6,785 nt of DNA from Verrucomicrobia subdivision 3 bacterium UBA7542 (GTDB lineage: Bacteria > Verrucomicrobiota > Verrucomicrobiia > Limisphaerales > UBA11358): assembly GCA_002479245.1 (NCBI GenBank), contig DLMG01000179.1, positions 1-6,785 of the forward strand, read 5' to 3'. Each line of letters opens with the position of its first letter. Position 1 is the first letter of the stretch. The notes below the pieces were generated by a model that saw only the letters and a program-made list of their open reading frames with translations, searched no databases and had not been told where the DNA came from. Shown here piece by piece: positions 6,080-6,785 of this stretch. The position numbers and the translations under genes were made by a program.

Positions 6080-6381
6080 CACGACCAAGCGGCCTTTTCG
6101 GAAAGCACACCAGGACGCGCCGCTTGAGCGCATCGAGGCAAACCTCCGAAAAAACTATTGGTCGTGTTTGGATAGAAGTAGTCCTCGCAAACGCAAAGAC
6201 TCGCACCGGAAACAAAGAAAACTTCCGGCTATGTGAAAGAACTATCGCTGTCTTAAAACAAGGGGCCCGCAAACACAAGCCTTGATTTGCTATTTCACTT
6301 GCTCTGTGGCGCGGGCATCGGTGTGGCACCGCCTTTGGCGCCTTGATCCACTTCAAGCCGAACGCCCCTAAAAAAGACTTT

Positions 6382-6785
6382 TCACCGCGCGGGATCGCTT
6401 TTGGCGGCGATGGCTTCGGAGAAAATCGCCAGCACTTCCGCCCGGTCGACCGCGCCGACCAGCTTGTTTTCGCCCGGATTGTTGACGACGGGCACGTTGC
6501 GCAATTCACTTTCCAGCACCGCTGGCAGCGCCTCGAGCAACCGCTGGCCGGGGGTGAGGCATTGGGGCGGCGGACGCATTACGTCGTAGGCGATGACCGC
6601 GTCCAAATCCTGCGCGGAGTTCAGAAATTCCTTCAAATCCTGCAACGCCACCACGCCCAGCAACCGTTGCTGCGCGTCCACGACGGGCAGAAAATTATTG
6701 GAGTTGATTAAAAAGCGGTCGGCGATTTCCCGGAGCGGCGTGTTCTCGCGCACCGGCGTTACCGGCGCGCGCATGAGGTCGCCGA
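6382..6785 (-). CDS. C-terminal CBS-domain pair, probably of a ClC-type chloride channel, cut by the right edge
   Basis: The readable 133 residues run in from beyond the window (GDLMRAPVTPV), so the internal Met is not a start. They contain two CBS motifs in tandem. The first runs from GDLMRAPV through NNFLPVVDAQQRLLGVVALQDL; the second from YDVMRPPPQCLTPGQ through LRNVPVVNNPGENKLVGAVDRAEVL. The protein ends LAIFSEAIAAKSDPAR. CBS pairs bind adenine nucleotides and regulate the protein they are attached to. This spacing, with the protein ending soon after the second CBS motif in an EVLAIFSEAIA helix, is what I expect from verrucomicrobial ClC chloride channels, but the channel part is outside the window, so another CBS-tailed protein such as an MgtE-like transporter or a stand-alone CBS protein is not excluded. 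The gene is followed by a 6-T run (6370-6375) without a convincing stem. Confidence 0.8.
   Translation of the reverse strand, partial: GDLMRAPVTPVRENTPLREIADRFLINSNNFLPVVDAQQRLLGVVALQDLKEFLNSAQDLDAVIAYDVMRPPPQCLTPGQRLLEALPAVLESELRNVPVVNNPGENKLVGAVDRAEVLAIFSEAIAAKSDPAR

Larger units (their letters stand above)
6002..6342 (-). ncRNA. Candidate structured RNA or long leader upstream of the caspase-like gene
   Basis: The 410 bases 5972-6381 have no credible gene but many complementary segments. A 9-pair helix (6080-6088 with 6158-6166) encloses an 8-pair helix (6095-6102 with 6145-6152). Others are 6002-6010 with 6016-6024, 6045-6057 with 6061-6073, 6206-6211 with 6223-6228, 6325-6330 with 6337-6342, and two crossing helices, 6233-6238 with 6293-6298 and 6265-6270 with 6311-6316, which would make a pseudoknot. 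In four hairpins the only imperfect or extending pair is A-C on the plus strand but G-U in minus-strand RNA, which favours a minus transcript. No class matches: I see no tmRNA tag or GGTTTCGAC start, no RNase P, SRP or 6S core, and no riboswitch consensus that I know. It could be a separate RNA, a regulatory leader, or a folded repeat element. Confidence 0.42.

Noticed and set aside
6002..6370. tmRNA, permuted tmRNA, RNase P RNA, SRP RNA or 6S RNA
   Set aside because: The GGTTTCGAC-type start, an ANDENYALAA-like tag, the RNase P core and the SRP GGAAG-type tetraloop context are all absent; T-loop-like bases alone are not enough.
6364..6381. Intrinsic terminator after the CBS gene
   Set aside because: The minus strand has six Ts at 6375-6370 but no convincing G+C-rich stem directly before them.
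5976..6509. Minus-strand open frame of 177 codons across the RNA candidate
   Set aside because: Its start lies inside the CBS gene in another frame, the product is Arg/Cys-rich without recognisable domains, and RNA pairing explains the region better.
1..6785. CRISPR array, insertion sequence, transposase or integrase
   Set aside because: No regularly spaced direct repeats and no transposase or integrase motifs in any frame; the rlmD heptads are contiguous and palindromic, not spacer-separated.

Overview
The window most resembles a chromosomal stretch from a member of the Verrucomicrobiota, probably a soil or freshwater relative of Pedosphaera. This is inferred from family resemblance: a DUF2723 protein with the verrucomicrobial N-terminal pattern, a membrane-anchored HEAT-repeat protein, and a secreted protein whose fibronectin-like segment ends in GFYRVV. 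I could not run a search. Every gene I accept lies on the minus strand, so transcription runs from right to left.

In transcription order: (1) 6382-6785, the C-terminal CBS-domain pair of a protein cut by the right edge, probably a ClC-type chloride channel. (2) 5972-6381, 410 bases with no credible gene but dense complementary segments, which I call a candidate structured RNA or leader. (3) 3950-5971, an exported 673-residue protein with Ig/fibronectin-like segments and a C-terminal caspase-fold (clan CD) peptidase-like domain carrying a His/Cys dyad. (4) 3187-3942, a 251-residue protein of unknown family. (5) 2076-3185, a membrane-anchored HEAT-repeat protein. (6) 1733-2074, a small membrane protein. 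(7) 1617-1732, a short spacer. (8) 336-1616, an RlmD-type 23S rRNA m5U methyltransferase whose TRAM domain carries an in-frame palindromic insert. (9) 1-326, the start of a DUF2723 (GT117/TMEM260-like) membrane protein, cut by the left edge.

Genes 3 to 6 are separated by only 7, 1 and 1 bases, so they look like one translationally coupled cassette. It joins an exported caspase-like protein, an unknown partner, a membrane-anchored HEAT scaffold and a small membrane protein. Sampled lines of the cassette are poorer in G+C than rlmD, and it sits between ordinary cellular genes, so it may be an accessory module. rlmD and the DUF2723 gene are only 9 bases apart and probably share a second transcript.

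The three most interesting points are the in-frame palindromic heptad repeat inside rlmD, the strand-specific (minus-RNA) pairing in 6002-6342, and the coupled caspase-like/HEAT/membrane cassette.
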